DNA of 57,826 nucleotides from a virus: the IMG/VR virus record IMGVR_UViG_3300006104_000001, positions 1 to 57,826 of that record, one strand, 5' to 3'. A program made the translations under genes and the position numbers. The notes beneath the pieces were generated by a model that had not been told where the DNA came from, did not search any database, and worked only from the letters and a program-made list of their open reading frames with translations. Positions 37,701 through 45,032 of the stretch are shown one piece after another (the stretch's first letter is position 1; every line of letters begins with the position of its first letter).

Positions 37701-40700
37701 CCGTTTCCTAGCTTTGCAAGGCCTGTAGCAATCGTTTGATCTCCCTGATCGGGCAGAGAGTGGATTTCCTGTGCCGCCTTGAGGGCTAGATCGGATTTTT
37801 GGCCGGCATCCTGGGCTTTTGCCACTTCTGAATTAAGGATTTGTGCCCTCTGCTGAAGCGCATCTTGAAGATCAGAGTTGGCAAGCGAGAGATTTTGAGG
37901 GTGATTGATTCCATCTTCAACTCCCCTACCCTGCGATTTTTGGCCTCGTGCCTGTGCATCGGCGATTTGAGCGTCCAGTTGGGCAAGCTGACGTTGAGTT
38001 CCGGCAAGATCAGGGGCAGGAGTCGGGTTAATCTGGCGTGCTAGGGCGATTTGCTCCGGAGTATAGGGCTGGGATCCTTCTGGAAGGTTGGAGTTGAGGT
38101 TCTGTGCCGTTTTGACATCGGCTCCGTACTGCTTTTGCTTGTTGAGTCCCGGTTGCTCCGTTGTCGCTACATTCGAGTAGTGATTGTTTAGGTCGCCTAC
38201 AAAGTTCTGTGTACCACCATTCTGATTATAGGCATTGATATCGGGTTGGGATTTATCAAAACGAGCCGACTCTACCGAACTCGGTTGCTCTTTTGCCGTA
38301 CTTCCTCCAAGAGCACCTGACATGAGTGCCATCGGGGCCGCATCGAGTACCATTGATTTAAGATCTTCAGGAACATACGGCTTTCCATCGATCCATGATT
38401 GAACAACTTTTTGTGCTTCTCCGATAGGAATGCCGGCAAGCCATCCGATAACTCCCCTTTCCAAGAATCGGGCCGTTCCATTAACGAGATTGGCCGTAGT
38501 CGATGAGTCTTTTAACAACACTCTTCCACTTGTGGCTGACATGGGAATAACTCCTGTCAGGTCGGTCGCTACGGCAGTCGCAATTCCCTTTGCAACCGCT
38601 GAAGTAGTGTCTGCTCCTTGTTCCTGGGCTTGTTTGATTTGTTCCGATCCAGCGCGGGCGGCTGGAATACTCATGGCCTTCAACCCATGTTCAAAATGCG
38701 GAGCTGAATCTTTGATTGCCTGAAGGATCGTTGGAGCTTCATCCCCCAAAAGTTTAGCCCCTTGTGCTTCAGCGGATGCACCTCCAGTAGCGGCCATGAG
38801 GGGCAAATCTGCCGCCATAGTTCCTAGTCCATGACCAACTGTACCAAGATTTGAAAGTTGTTCAGTAGGCTTGATAGCACTTGCATCTACTCCTGGCTGG
38901 CCTATTCCGGTTTTGTTTTGGAAGTTTTTGATCTGCTGGACAGCCCAATCATAGGGTTTGGCGTCACTTCCTACCGCCTCTGCCGCTTTTTGAGAGAGAT
39001 ACGGCATGATTGTTGCCGCATCGATCATCATTTGGTTTGTTTTTGACGCCCCTTCGGTAATTCCCCTGCCTAATCCTTCCCAGAATCCTACTTCGCGTTT
39101 TGGAGTCGATTCTGGAACTTGTGGGGTAGGTTGGGACTGCTGGGACGGCACAGATGCACTCGAAGCAGGAGTCGCGATAGGTGTCGGACTCGAAGTTTGG
39201 GACGGCTGGGACGCCTGAATGGAAGTCGTTGTAGAGTTTTCGTCAGGAATGCGATTAGCGGAGAAATTCAGTGAGAATTTATTGGGATCTACATTGATCG
39301 TAAATTCACGCTTACCCGGTTGTGGTTGAATGACTCCGTTGTTGTTGTGTAAGGAGTTGACTGCCTGTCCCCTGACCTGCTCGATGGCATTTGCCTCCGC
39401 TCCCGCATGGTGCATTTCGTCATGGACATCCTGAAGCTGGGAAATAATCGCCTGCCTTTCATCACTGGAAGTAAATGTTCCATCTTGTAATTTTGCCTGA
39501 AGTCCCTGCTCTTTAGCGTTTAGTTGCTGGAAGCTGTCCTGATGCTTTTTAAGCATCTGATCCAGAGAATTGATGTCATCCTGCGTGGCAGGATCTTTCA
39601 TAAAGGTACGTTGAGCCGCATCCCCTGCCTGGGTAATGATCTGATGCTGTTGCTCGACCTTGCTCTTGGTAAGGCCTACCTCGTCTTTTTTCTTCTGGAT
39701 CGTGTCGAGAACTGGATCTGCTTCGATCTCATCACTGGACTTACCCTGAGAGATCAATGCTTGCCGGCGCTTTTGCTCCACGGCCTCATAGCCATTCAGT
39801 TTGTTGGTATTCTCCAACATCTGTGCTTCGAGCTTTGTTTTCTTGTCTTCAGCTTCGGCCTTCATCCGATCCTGAGTTGCCTGTTGCTGTTGCTGAGACA
39901 GGGTATCAATCTGCGATTGGATTGCGTCGTTTTGTGATTTCAGCTTTGCGGCCTGATCAGTTGGCTTGGCTCCAATCCCAAGGAATCCTCCACTTGTTTG
40001 GGTATAGGCAGGATTGCTTGTAATGGCGTCCTGTTGCTTTGAAAGTTCTGCCGTAGATGCCTGAAGCTGTTGTTCGCGTTGCTTGGCAGTTTCGAGATCT
40101 AGCTCACCTTTTGCTTTGAGTTTATTGATCCCCTCATTCGCGGCAGAGCTAACTTCGTTGCGTCCATTGTCAGAAACACTCTTTGCCGCATCTGCGGTTG
40201 CCTGATCCCATCCTGATTGCTTTGCAATATCGTAAGCATTTCCAAGCTGTTCCCAAGGTTTGTAATTATTTTCTTTGTAAAGAGTTCCAGGATCATTTGA
40301 AACTGATGACCTCTTTGCATTGGCATCCGGATCGCTGATTTGTTGATTTCCGAACTTATCAACCTGCCTGCGGTACGGATTACCTTTTTCATCGTAATCA
40401 ACGTAATCTTGCTCTTTGAAAAGCGGTTTTCCAGTGGCTTGATCTAAAACTGGTTGGATATTTCCAAAAGCGTCGGTGTAGTGCTGTTGACCAGCGGCCT
40501 CCATAGCTGACTTCCTTTGGTAATTCCACATCTTGTCACTAGCGGCCTGATTGGCACGCTGGATCGCTAGGTTTTGGTCAAGGTTTGGCTCATTGGCTGG
40601 CAAGGCCTTTGTGTCGCTTAATCCCAATGCCGGTACTCCATTTTGATTTGGCGACACAGATGGTTCGGGCAAGTTAGGGTTGGCCGTGTTGTACGGCTCA

Positions 40701-40738
40701 GGATACCCCATCATCTGACCAATGGATTTTCCGGCCAT
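25793..40738 (-). CDS. Giant polyvalent (DarB-like) protein, 4,981 aa
   Basis: One uninterrupted frame takes up 26% of the genome. Order by approximate residue: Gln/Lys-rich coiled coil (150-470); Gly/Ala-rich helices with hydrophobic spans (650-830); degenerate zincin AAQEIGHA (1285); N6-adenine methyltransferase, EPSAGHGML (2168) and NAPFGS (2241); Strawberry-notch-type SF2 helicase, DQTGIGKGR (2632), DESH (2772), GSTGVSLHA and GRINRTGQ (3190); polyvalent-protein kinase, NFIKRPDGKIVPFDV (3955); HTH (4245-4290); and a C-terminal region of the LPD38/inner-virion type. DarB of P1 shares the methyltransferase-helicase core. It is probably packaged, injected and protects entering DNA. It lies just after the terminase genes and one 490-residue gene. 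Confidence 0.85.
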   Translation of the reverse strand: MAGKSIGQMMGYPEPYNTANPNLPEPSVSPNQNGVPALGLSDTKALPANEPNLDQNLAIQRANQAASDKMWNYQRKSAMEAAGQQHYTDAFGNIQPVLDQATGKPLFKEQDYVDYDEKGNPYRRQVDKFGNQQISDPDANAKRSSVSNDPGTLYKENNYKPWEQLGNAYDIAKQSGWDQATADAAKSVSDNGRNEVSSAANEGINKLKAKGELDLETAKQREQQLQASTAELSKQQDAITSNPAYTQTSGGFLGIGAKPTDQAAKLKSQNDAIQSQIDTLSQQQQQATQDRMKAEAEDKKTKLEAQMLENTNKLNGYEAVEQKRRQALISQGKSSDEIEADPVLDTIQKKKDEVGLTKSKVEQQHQIITQAGDAAQRTFMKDPATQDDINSLDQMLKKHQDSFQQLNAKEQGLQAKLQDGTFTSSDERQAIISQLQDVHDEMHHAGAEANAIEQVRGQAVNSLHNNNGVIQPQPGKREFTINVDPNKFSLNFSANRIPDENSTTTSIQASQPSQTSSPTPIATPASSASVPSQQSQPTPQVPESTPKREVGFWEGLGRGITEGASKTNQMMIDAATIMPYLSQKAAEAVGSDAKPYDWAVQQIKNFQNKTGIGQPGVDASAIKPTEQLSNLGTVGHGLGTMAADLPLMAATGGASAEAQGAKLLGDEAPTILQAIKDSAPHFEHGLKAMSIPAARAGSEQIKQAQEQGADTTSAVAKGIATAVATDLTGVIPMSATSGRVLLKDSSTTANLVNGTARFLERGVIGWLAGIPIGEAQKVVQSWIDGKPYVPEDLKSMVLDAAPMALMSGALGGSTAKEQPSSVESARFDKSQPDINAYNQNGGTQNFVGDLNNHYSNVATTEQPGLNKQKQYGADVKTAQNLNSNLPEGSQPYTPEQIALARQINPTPAPDLAGTQRQLAQLDAQIADAQARGQKSQGRGVEDGINHPQNLSLANSDLQDALQQRAQILNSEVAKAQDAGQKSDLALKAAQEIHSLPDQGDQTIATGLAKLGNGQPIEHLTGEERDSLLKPRVSADPTTGQATQTPPLVRIEQGKPIITDAATRWMEGKAPTAAQMIPLDETGQLRNIYPEGVPTKPESTPESKQPTPDESFAPQQQPSTPNGASTESGSTEQGQQPVGSARSGEQGTEGNIEGSGSDVGTSPVSERDDSGLREARARVAQRIEANARNTNFTNASDRVKIHADIFRNLEKVSNDLGIKVEQSGADELKKEGGLGGARTAFDKDGNITIKYNPVVSQNAALKGQGRSIYGGATYDGDSIEYAHAVAAQEIGHAGWLLNAKQEWLNLPETSRGNFDDYVNKRSFDVFDGMHKDLNNLGDTDLGKDFAKAIIGSWNSYHTDGNRIVSSKDDVAHKNALQILEQLSEKPEGSRNPFVFVNELGRQLAEMRVTGRITENAEAGNFIQKVYRFLRDALAGLKKVSENTSQYSPALDQMVTASSDYMAKMINLTHPEAVDQGKNVSIKEGKVRPTSAEEAKPSQESPHLVTFHDGSSTKWILEPKGKENKVTLVDYDGKKAVDFKSAIDAQEWARRNPDVEKHTPEIIEKMLGNEAIPAKASKKIAPALYNAIENGKWTDYLLPENKISRSIFTRISGLKLPTTQSGSKEAFDQWVSKKNEQVPEKTPENAVLEQPVTRNIKPEEPKPLSEGDKALKEFADGLDSREPIAVNQEEETFDKGLPPDKIIGGLQVAQKLLDEGIKTPEAFAAKLHEISPEKLPKYSKAIWSLLRAVDTSLDDVTDWKTHFDNARKPKEPIETPKSTEIRQNIDSESTQDTSTEGDTIKNNSILDRFTDARQVDDWVKKQSAFIRKNYIASLKDSQIKATKTWGEGRKIELKINSAKTRTEEAVNDLLNQWNETMSSGMHLVAYMDRKKMVEKMALERIAEINEQNKPLPQHPEPATPGNRSGDIHDWHGPQISNYEHLILPSKNALNNAEIEVGQRPNGNWVTKTSYNTSMRGGSGPFNTTSDTEYPTRNEAVQASVNGLRKVAQRIFDEERTSGAERKDVVRIWQFLNQHDPSGPKELKKTEYTPEQIKDQKHRELIMKSADLAEEASRGGDSFQVKDLIDNQGIAEQGGIKKVQESIEAGIVMAAKDIVHSQEDDEAYKSLIDLYKNQPTLGAQTSTSKINQAYSTPAPLAYVADKLADLANGFRVYEPSAGHGMLLIDSNFGQIIHFNELDPNRVDNYVKSGMPNPHTRVTSEDATEFSPKVATGMDENDKVDRVITNAPFGSVMGEDGKAKVFKTPFGETTQIDHAINAKALESLITDEEAEAKKNHSARSQFQDRKMQPVVDNRDYRGRATLIIGGPPKQLSDEARQSYYAGGQRGAFFKYLYDNYGVVDHFTVNGDLYKKQGAGWPVDVITLVGTKPSEIALPSYKAPRIINTWDDLWKTTQLTDEQRIQQNRITEDDLRSKVGDMVGRLSGLSKPRGENIPGQEPVGNPERNTGSERNNAPRTPSEPVSGQIQSGGQEPVSGMDVGSSGQDEFGRSGGSDEQSGNNSRGEGEQSGGVRPSTDNPPRPGNELTPDADQFQVAYEPFSKVKGVDTLIPTNMASAAKEAFAKMEEQYGDLGKWVHSELGYKDGEDISKYLSGEQVDGVAAAIHNFKNDGALIIGDQTGIGKGRIAAALMRWAEKNGLIPVFITKDRTLQSDMLTRDLVDVGAEHIVPALLDSSRDFDAAKDRKLNYGESYWKEATKNGKLHNGANAIFTTYDQLKSDTDRKAAPTKVAMRMVMDGQAPPGKWRTEALKAFGPKAVFILDESHLAAGKSTIGYRMRDLLNNAKHAYYSSATAIKRPETMGVYFKTALGKMAGGMDGLVDLMNHGGVPAMQIASQMLARAGQYLRRERSFEGIKFNTHITEENLERDAKLADNLTESLRTIMGVQDKMKQAANAINGVISQQAKRFSAEKGSNIAMDSDFASQLHNVVSQYLLAIKADAAAEQAIQEMRQGKKVVVTVQNTMEGIVEDLKNGGYDMSYKGITQKYLDGMLTFKTGKKNANDEHEKFTITGVPDPEFASLSDNQLAQAIVKKGVLPDGTKVVEADPKAAQELMRRKMWDVHQDARAEIDQADLGDLPISPIDYIRSKVEKSGNNFATDEITGRKSRLDEYNEIYSRPDHEQKTSIHKGNVIKAFNNSPLNFVILNQSGSTGVSLHASETAKDQSPRVMIVAQPHQDINEFMQTLGRINRTGQVRLPEYTLLQTALPAEKRPAAILASKMAKLNANTTSNAKSDVSEGIKNTDIYNKYGDEIAFRFLMKDKDLANQLFNLGGSLKKNFFSDDGEIKSFDDIKSAMEEHPDGHTARMITSYLAVLPVEEQQNFWDKVTDEYNAHISYLNELGQNDLEAKPMDIKAKTTASEVFTHAGDGDSVFSDPSYLETVHAEMGKKPISGDEAATLATNKRATSSNDLQNYEKMARDFYTEAEQVKAKRSLNWTDEKKESFLAQQRQMASTVATGMRMMGRILSYTRPDGSEGLAVIESVDLDKSSPITPSKQIFTIRTNDTTNTLKVPASQIDKFQIAIGSGAREWDATADVSNTRNIVTGNLLAALAELRGTGQVINYTTDSGESKMGILLPNNFTKIRATQDLNRQPINDFQSFVKAQDYDIQNGDKTLTITSDPIQSQVRFVQVPQSKASGGKYWQNPVFNKFFAGGEMVRKGNFMRGSLLPGKLEDFYKFLSDNGEKLSYTPIKGKPQGLDSREPLSPEEKMQAIRDKMAGRTQENLGKLSWDNEDLTHDNTENSTENRTPSALPREITSADLEQGGVGQAIPAERAFVEITGGKTPEYAGVVSDNRVIGDHDKALIDWAKENNRIIPQDAIDEFSKDKNNAGQTEHHVWKITGSDGTQRLVKATANGKYGFPGKSAFQYLRRLDEFSREVPSAKVDFLGISQDPKTGKPSIWTSQPYLEGLHPTGNDLPEYLKTQGWEPFAGDYGYGQYKHGDTGILMRDAHEGNFIKRPDGKIVPFDVMFKGINDRPTPPDQSGRNTLFARNPLNPEGSDLKGDVENAMRDISDWQNLAKAEKSGSRTIGNPKLGLGALDPQIMGVDEYRKTIATKQKESQWSAEGKNLLDNDYAGTRQRIMDAGMNGGTLNPAETKAAQMMVARELAGASTDSAKRAELAKLIYAYRQTGTEQARGLRSRVDPFQSPADRHREFLAKMIFSPSPEESRRIDAIEDAAEKSNALSKIVDAQMESAKKALESMGVSLDDILNGEVKVSLIGSKVSENLIGSFRPNEQTAIRLLQKGKTFENTAKATGLSVKQVENLKKQFQDSFRSRHFAKFEKGMSASDIEQPPSGLNSRSPINLDKAESEFQKALELMGMGEDAGLAKKKPNRTFNIADPVDAIKLGRTISASNGNALNMVHEYWMSSILSGMVTHAANFTGMGVNGAIDYTIQRGMEALVNSAIGNPEGTQMGEFKYIMKGIVPGVSNAVRAGLRAWDAEQSMIDYDLLGHNLKLDQGQIVGHASSGAIPGKAGRIIRMPMRALAFMDDAVKTIIAHMEVGAQAYRSAKAEGYEGDEMAKYIQSEITTPGSQSWERAVSHAVNLAFQTPLRNMDESGGNIVEAGAEALQRGLRGYTPGRFFIPFVRVLYNIPRVGIRKSPIGTATMLYKMGREGFYKFQDGKLNPHPYAGAEMIRDTSEQILAWSLMAALWGAAAGDQDDDKKKILFTGSSESHNKGDKALSERLGVPAYHIKVNGTTYNYGRIEPIATVLGTTLDMIRAAKSARDGASGKEILGQVFGGIWNQFQEKSFGKGLKDIAGVTSDPQNAADWAANFAASFVPNLLRQPIRASDPYVRETSVEGNPKELIPRIAQRVGQSALPFGSLNEPRIDLYGNPIKKEGTMVSRLTPMQGREVPKVEPADRLFANWNAKHPDEAFAPDKPTRRYVDPVTGKVHYMDDKMFRKYSELAGKAFQQATRAAITPQMAKNPTEEDHKLVHKILEQSRKDAKQQVLSSMRPKTKSIQQMLFGN

Positions 40739-40741
40739 AGA

Positions 40742-42214
40742 TTAGACGTCTGTAGAAGGTGGAGTTGGCGTTGACTGCTGTGCTTGAATGGCACCTGGAA
40801 CTTGGTAGCTATCTGCCATACGCTGTCGTTTCATCTGTTCCGTCTCCTCTCCGGCTACTTTGTTTTCAGGATTGGAATAAGGATTTGGTGAAGATGGGCC
40901 ATTTCCTTTCTGGAGCATATCCATGATCGGAGTTCCCATTTTCAAACCATTCCCTTCCTTCTGGTTAATTCCCTCGGCAACAGGAACAGCAATTTTTTCG
41001 TTGGTTTTGATTTGATCAGCAATCGCCTGTTTTCCTGGAACTCCATTGATGTAACCAGAGGGAGTGTCACCAACAGTCATTGGTGTTGTATAACCTGGCA
41101 CATTATTTGACCCACCCTGTATGTGCCATTGGCCTGTTCCGCCGATTGTATCAGGCCTGTAACTGACAAAAACATTTTGATCGTTTGTATGTTGGGCAGG
41201 ATTATGGGGGGTAGCCATACGATCTTGCATTTCATTAAATTCCTTCCCTGACATTACCTGATTGTTTCGATCACCAAGATATTCGTCCCCCCTGTTATTG
41301 TATTGCTGTTGAGCAATTTCTTGGTTTTTTGCAACAAAAGCATCCGCATTAGGCATTCGGACACCTGAAGTATTTTGAGTATAAATGTTTCCAGTCGGAG
41401 AATTTGTTTCTACAGAAAGAACATTTCCAACTTGAGACTGAATACCTAATTGCTTTTTAAGATCTACCTGATGTTGAAGAATTGCACGATTCTGATCGAT
41501 TTCAGATTGAGTTGTACCATTTGTAAGACCCATGCTGGATCTGCTTTGATTGATCTGATCTGGAGTTTTATACGTCGTTGTCTGGCTACCTGCCCCGGCT
41601 GGAAGACCATTTAATCTTTCAAATGCAGAAGGAGTTTTTTGATTAGCTTCAAAATCCCTAATTCGACTTGTATCTACAGAGTTCTGACTGCCGATTACAC
41701 CATTGGCAACATAGTCATTTGCTTTTTCCGCCCTTTGATCCGGAGATAGTTTAGACCATTCATTTCTATATTGTTGCTCGTATTTTGCCTTTAACTCTTC
41801 AGTCTGTGCTCCTCCATATCCAGCCATGCCGCGACGGCGGTTGTTGTGAAGTTCACGCTGATAATTGGGATCAGTTGCCAAACGCTCATCACGATAAGCA
41901 TCAAATGCGGTTTTTTGTGGAGCACCCTGAACTGTGGGTGGCTTATCGTACCCCATAACGGCAGGCGTTACAGGGCCATTGCCGGAAACACCAACATCTA
42001 TTCTTTGTTTTGGAGTTGGAGTTGTATCCCTTACATCCATTTTAGACTCCATCATATTTCTATAATAAGGAGTAGAAATTGGTGCTGAAAATTGTGTTGG
42101 CGATGCAGATCCATTTACCTGCTGTGGCGGGACATAACCATTCGTCATCAATGCAGGGTTAGACGCATAAACAGGTCCCTGGGCAAATTGAGGAGGATTT
42201 TGCGTGTCTGCCAT
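40742..42214 (-). CDS. Hypothetical Gln/Asn/Pro-rich virion protein (490 aa)
   Basis: The protein is rich in Gln, Asn, Pro and Gly throughout, with little sign of a globular core. There is a helical basic patch (RDERLATDPNYQRELHNNRR, about 107-126) and a short helix near TEELKAKYEQQYRNEW. It ends 3 bp before the giant gene and follows the terminase. A flexible internal virion protein, or an anchor for the giant, is plausible. A GAAAAAAGATAAAA element lies about 70 bp before its start. Confidence 0.6.
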   Translation of the reverse strand: MADTQNPPQFAQGPVYASNPALMTNGYVPPQQVNGSASPTQFSAPISTPYYRNMMESKMDVRDTTPTPKQRIDVGVSGNGPVTPAVMGYDKPPTVQGAPQKTAFDAYRDERLATDPNYQRELHNNRRRGMAGYGGAQTEELKAKYEQQYRNEWSKLSPDQRAEKANDYVANGVIGSQNSVDTSRIRDFEANQKTPSAFERLNGLPAGAGSQTTTYKTPDQINQSRSSMGLTNGTTQSEIDQNRAILQHQVDLKKQLGIQSQVGNVLSVETNSPTGNIYTQNTSGVRMPNADAFVAKNQEIAQQQYNNRGDEYLGDRNNQVMSGKEFNEMQDRMATPHNPAQHTNDQNVFVSYRPDTIGGTGQWHIQGGSNNVPGYTTPMTVGDTPSGYINGVPGKQAIADQIKTNEKIAVPVAEGINQKEGNGLKMGTPIMDMLQKGNGPSSPNPYSNPENKVAGEETEQMKRQRMADSYQVPGAIQAQQSTPTPPSTDV

Positions 42215-42260
42215 CCAACCGACATAAACAATAAACAGACGCCAATCAATCTGTTTATGG

Positions 42261-42461
42261 TTAGCTCACTCTTTTATCTTTTTTCTTTAGCGGAGCCATA
42301 AACTCCGAATTGTCTTCAAAAATGTTGGGACTTCCCACCATGTTTGCCTTTGGGTTCGATGGATCTGGTTTGTTCCAACCTCCTCTTCCAGTAGCCCCCT
42401 GACGCAATCTTTTCCCCTGATAATCAGGAGAAACATTATCAGGTCTGTTATCGCGTCCCAT
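42261..42461 (-). CDS. Hypothetical small basic protein (66 aa)
   Basis: The ATG at 42461 is preferred to a TTG at 42497. The protein is polar and basic (GKRLRQGATGRGGWNKPDP) with a Lys-rich end (APLKKKDKRV). It has no recognised domain and looks disordered. It lies between terminase and the 490-residue gene and may be a small packaged or head protein. Confidence 0.55.
   Translation of the reverse strand: MGRDNRPDNVSPDYQGKRLRQGATGRGGWNKPDPSNPKANMVGSPNIFEDNSEFMAPLKKKDKRVS
42271..42285 (-). promoter_or_regulatory. GAAAAAAGATAAAA element
   Basis: GAAAAAAGATAAAA reads on the minus strand about 70 bp before the start of the 490-residue gene. It also overlaps the last codons of the 66-residue gene. 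Similar elements lie before 18128, 45882 and 46060. Confidence 0.4.
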
Positions 42462-42493
42462 AGTCTGTGATGTATTCCAATCGAAGACGCAAA

Positions 42494-44401
42494 TCAAGAA
42501 AATTGCCGTGACAAACTAGGTTGCCCGGATCTTACAAGTGCCGTTGCAAGATCCCTTGGGATCTGACGCACAACCTGTGCTTCGGTTTTAGTAGTGGCTC
42601 CACTCAAGCAAAAATACCCGATTGCTAGGCTCATCACATCATCGTCATGTTTCCCATGCAGTGCTTCGGCCTTTCCCTTGTCCGTGACAATGAACGCCCG
42701 CATTTGCGACAAGATGCTAGGACACCAGATGTCAATCTCCTGATCCCTGATCGCCGCCGCAAGTCTTTCAATCAACATACTCCTGTTCCCTGTTCTCCCT
42801 GCCCCATCGCTTGTCTGCCATCCAAGTTTCTCGGATGTCTGGCTTGTCATCTGATCAAATGCCTGCCGGCGATAAATATGAATGTCCGAGTATTGCCGTA
42901 ACAACTCGATCAATGCCAGACCAGGGCCGTTGACCTCCGGAACAATCAAGCAATTCCCATAGTGCTTGCTTAATCGCACCACAAGATTTGAAAGCACATC
43001 GAGATCGTACCGGCAAGGAGGCGCAATCCTAGCCACTACCGCCGCCGGATATTGCATTCCATTCATGACGTAGGGAGCACGCAATACCAATGCCGCATGG
43101 CAATCAGGATCCTTTCCGCTTGCCTGAGATCCAGTCATCACATCCACCGAAAGCAAATATGAACACCCATTCCTCGGTTGCTCCCAGACATGATACACCG
43201 CCTCATTGTCATCCGTAGCACGCCAGATAAGAGTGTCACGATTTCCCTGTGCATCGAGAACACCTTTTGCCGGTGCCGATGATCTGATCTTTGATTCGAT
43301 TGCTTTCATCCCCTGCCCATCAAATCGGAGACGCCCGGAGGCCAACCAACAATCCTCCTCGTTGCTGGGATACTCTTGATTAAACATCCTTGGATCACCT
43401 TGGCATTCTGTAGCGATCGTTCTCCTGCGGTAGCTGATATGCCCCAGACGCAAATTGTATCGCGTCATAATTTCCTTTTCTTCATAGGTCAGAGTAGCCT
43501 CCAAAGCGGAGGCGGCAGGGGGGTCTAGCTTATCCTCGGAATCCGCAAACTCGAACCAAGGCGAAAAAATTCGCACATACCCATCGCTAGGTTTTCCAGA
43601 GAGAAAATCCTCTAGCGAAATCGCATTCTGATACCGCTCATAGAATGCCCCAGCCGCACCATTGGGCGTACTTTCCATGATAACCATCGTATCCGGAAGG
43701 TATGGCGTACAATTCAAAAGGCCATTCAGGATCGTGTCCGCACTCCTGACACCATCGCTACTCCAATGCGCCACTTCCGAGCATAGCAAAACCTGAAAGG
43801 TTCCGCTTCGTCCTGGATCACTAGCACCGGCAGTTTCAGATACTACCCTACTTCCATGTGTCCAGTTTCCTCCTTCTGCCAGCACCTTTCCACTATTTCC
43901 CCACACAAACTTGTCGCTGTCATTATACCGACGCAACATCGTCAAAAGGTTCTGTGTCGTCTTATCTTTGTTACCAACAAAACACGCCGCCGCCCTAAAA
44001 TTGCGGAGGTGTGTGTAGGCCAGTGCGGTTGAAATTGTAGATGACCCTTTCTGTCGAGGCTTCAAACAGATGAGACGGCAGGGGCGTTTGTGTTTCTGTG
44101 CGTACAGATACGCTTGAACAATCTTTCGTTGATACTCATTCGCCTTGGGTGCCACGATTTGTCCAGATTTATCCAGAATGCGTCCAAAGATCTCCATCCA
44201 GACAAGAGGAGAAGACCTCACAATAAATTTCAGTTTATCGTTTTCGGCGGAGCGATCAAAAGCGGAGACGGCAGGGGGGTTCGCGGTTTTGCCAAGCGAT
44301 TCTCTCGATGCCGATCCGGATCGCGATGCCTCGATGTCAGAATCGTCGGGATTGGGGGTGGATTGCGGGATCTCCGGGGCGGTACGCTTGGATTGTTTCA
44401 T
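42494..44401 (-). CDS. terL: Terminase large subunit (ATPase and nuclease)
   Basis: The start at 44401 is chosen because ACAGGA lies 8-10 bp upstream; a frame from 44461 has a poorer site. The ATPase part shows a Walker A-like KPRQKGSST (about 114-122), Walker B LLCSEVAHW (205-213) and coupling motif MESTPNG (242-248). The nuclease part begins near 420 with LLSVDVMTG (RNase H fold) and continues to a late Asp in HDDDVMSLAI. This motor packages phage DNA through the portal. The small subunit candidate lies immediately upstream. Confidence 0.93.
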   Translation of the reverse strand: MKQSKRTAPEIPQSTPNPDDSDIEASRSGSASRESLGKTANPPAVSAFDRSAENDKLKFIVRSSPLVWMEIFGRILDKSGQIVAPKANEYQRKIVQAYLYAQKHKRPCRLICLKPRQKGSSTISTALAYTHLRNFRAAACFVGNKDKTTQNLLTMLRRYNDSDKFVWGNSGKVLAEGGNWTHGSRVVSETAGASDPGRSGTFQVLLCSEVAHWSSDGVRSADTILNGLLNCTPYLPDTMVIMESTPNGAAGAFYERYQNAISLEDFLSGKPSDGYVRIFSPWFEFADSEDKLDPPAASALEATLTYEEKEIMTRYNLRLGHISYRRRTIATECQGDPRMFNQEYPSNEEDCWLASGRLRFDGQGMKAIESKIRSSAPAKGVLDAQGNRDTLIWRATDDNEAVYHVWEQPRNGCSYLLSVDVMTGSQASGKDPDCHAALVLRAPYVMNGMQYPAAVVARIAPPCRYDLDVLSNLVVRLSKHYGNCLIVPEVNGPGLALIELLRQYSDIHIYRRQAFDQMTSQTSEKLGWQTSDGAGRTGNRSMLIERLAAAIRDQEIDIWCPSILSQMRAFIVTDKGKAEALHGKHDDDVMSLAIGYFCLSGATTKTEAQVVRQIPRDLATALVRSGQPSLSRQFS

Positions 44402-44534
44402 GGTCGGGTCCTGTTGGTATGGGTGACTAGGTTGGTAATAACTACAGATAATCGACGGCATGAATAGGCCTAACGTGCCATTTTACTCTGTAAACTTGCA
44501 AAAAAAGGTTCATGACCTGTCGCTAGTGGGATTT

Positions 44535-45032
44535 TTACTCTGATGGTGGGGCGCTGTCCCAGTTTTTGAGCGTTAACATCTCTGTCTCGATAATGCGTTT
44601 GGCTTCGTCGGAATGTTCGGCGGCCAAGATCGCATCTCGAAGGCTCTCGAACGACTCCTGCATCACTACCTGGCGTTGCACCGGCATTCCCTCCTTGTAG
44701 GCCAAGATGGTTTTGCTGGCTTCGAGCCTGATCCGGAAGTCTGGTTCCTCCACCATACGCTTCGCAACGCCGTCCCAGTGCGTTTTATTGGCCTTCATAG
44801 CACCTCTGATGGTTTCAACCGCTTCGTCCAGATCTCCATCATCGAGTAAATCGCTTAATCGCTTCTTAAAAGAGCCTCTATTTGGTTGACTTTCCTTCGT
44901 TTTTTCGTTATACGCGCGTGCGAGGGTTTTTTTTGACCCAATTACGGCCTTTTCTCCGTTTGCGTCCTGTGCCAGAATTTCGGCTGGGTTTTGGAAATGC
45001 TCCTGTGTGTCTGTTTTGGTTCCCTTTTTCAT
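44535..45032 (-). CDS. Terminase small subunit candidate (165 aa)
   Basis: The position directly before terL and the helical, charged character (RLSDLLDDGDLDEAVETIR, then ASKTILAYKEGM) fit a small terminase, though the N-terminal HTH is not clear. The start overlaps the stop of the upstream gene as ATGA. If correct, its DNA target may be the TGGCAC repeat and hairpin cluster that ends about 70 bp upstream. Confidence 0.65.
   Translation of the reverse strand: MKKGTKTDTQEHFQNPAEILAQDANGEKAVIGSKKTLARAYNEKTKESQPNRGSFKKRLSDLLDDGDLDEAVETIRGAMKANKTHWDGVAKRMVEEPDFRIRLEASKTILAYKEGMPVQRQVVMQESFESLRDAILAAEHSDEAKRIIETEMLTLKNWDSAPPSE

Noticed and set aside
25793-40738. A giant virion RNA polymerase like N4 gp50
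   Set aside because: No RNA polymerase motifs were found; the recognisable parts are methyltransferase, Strawberry-notch helicase, kinase and HTH.
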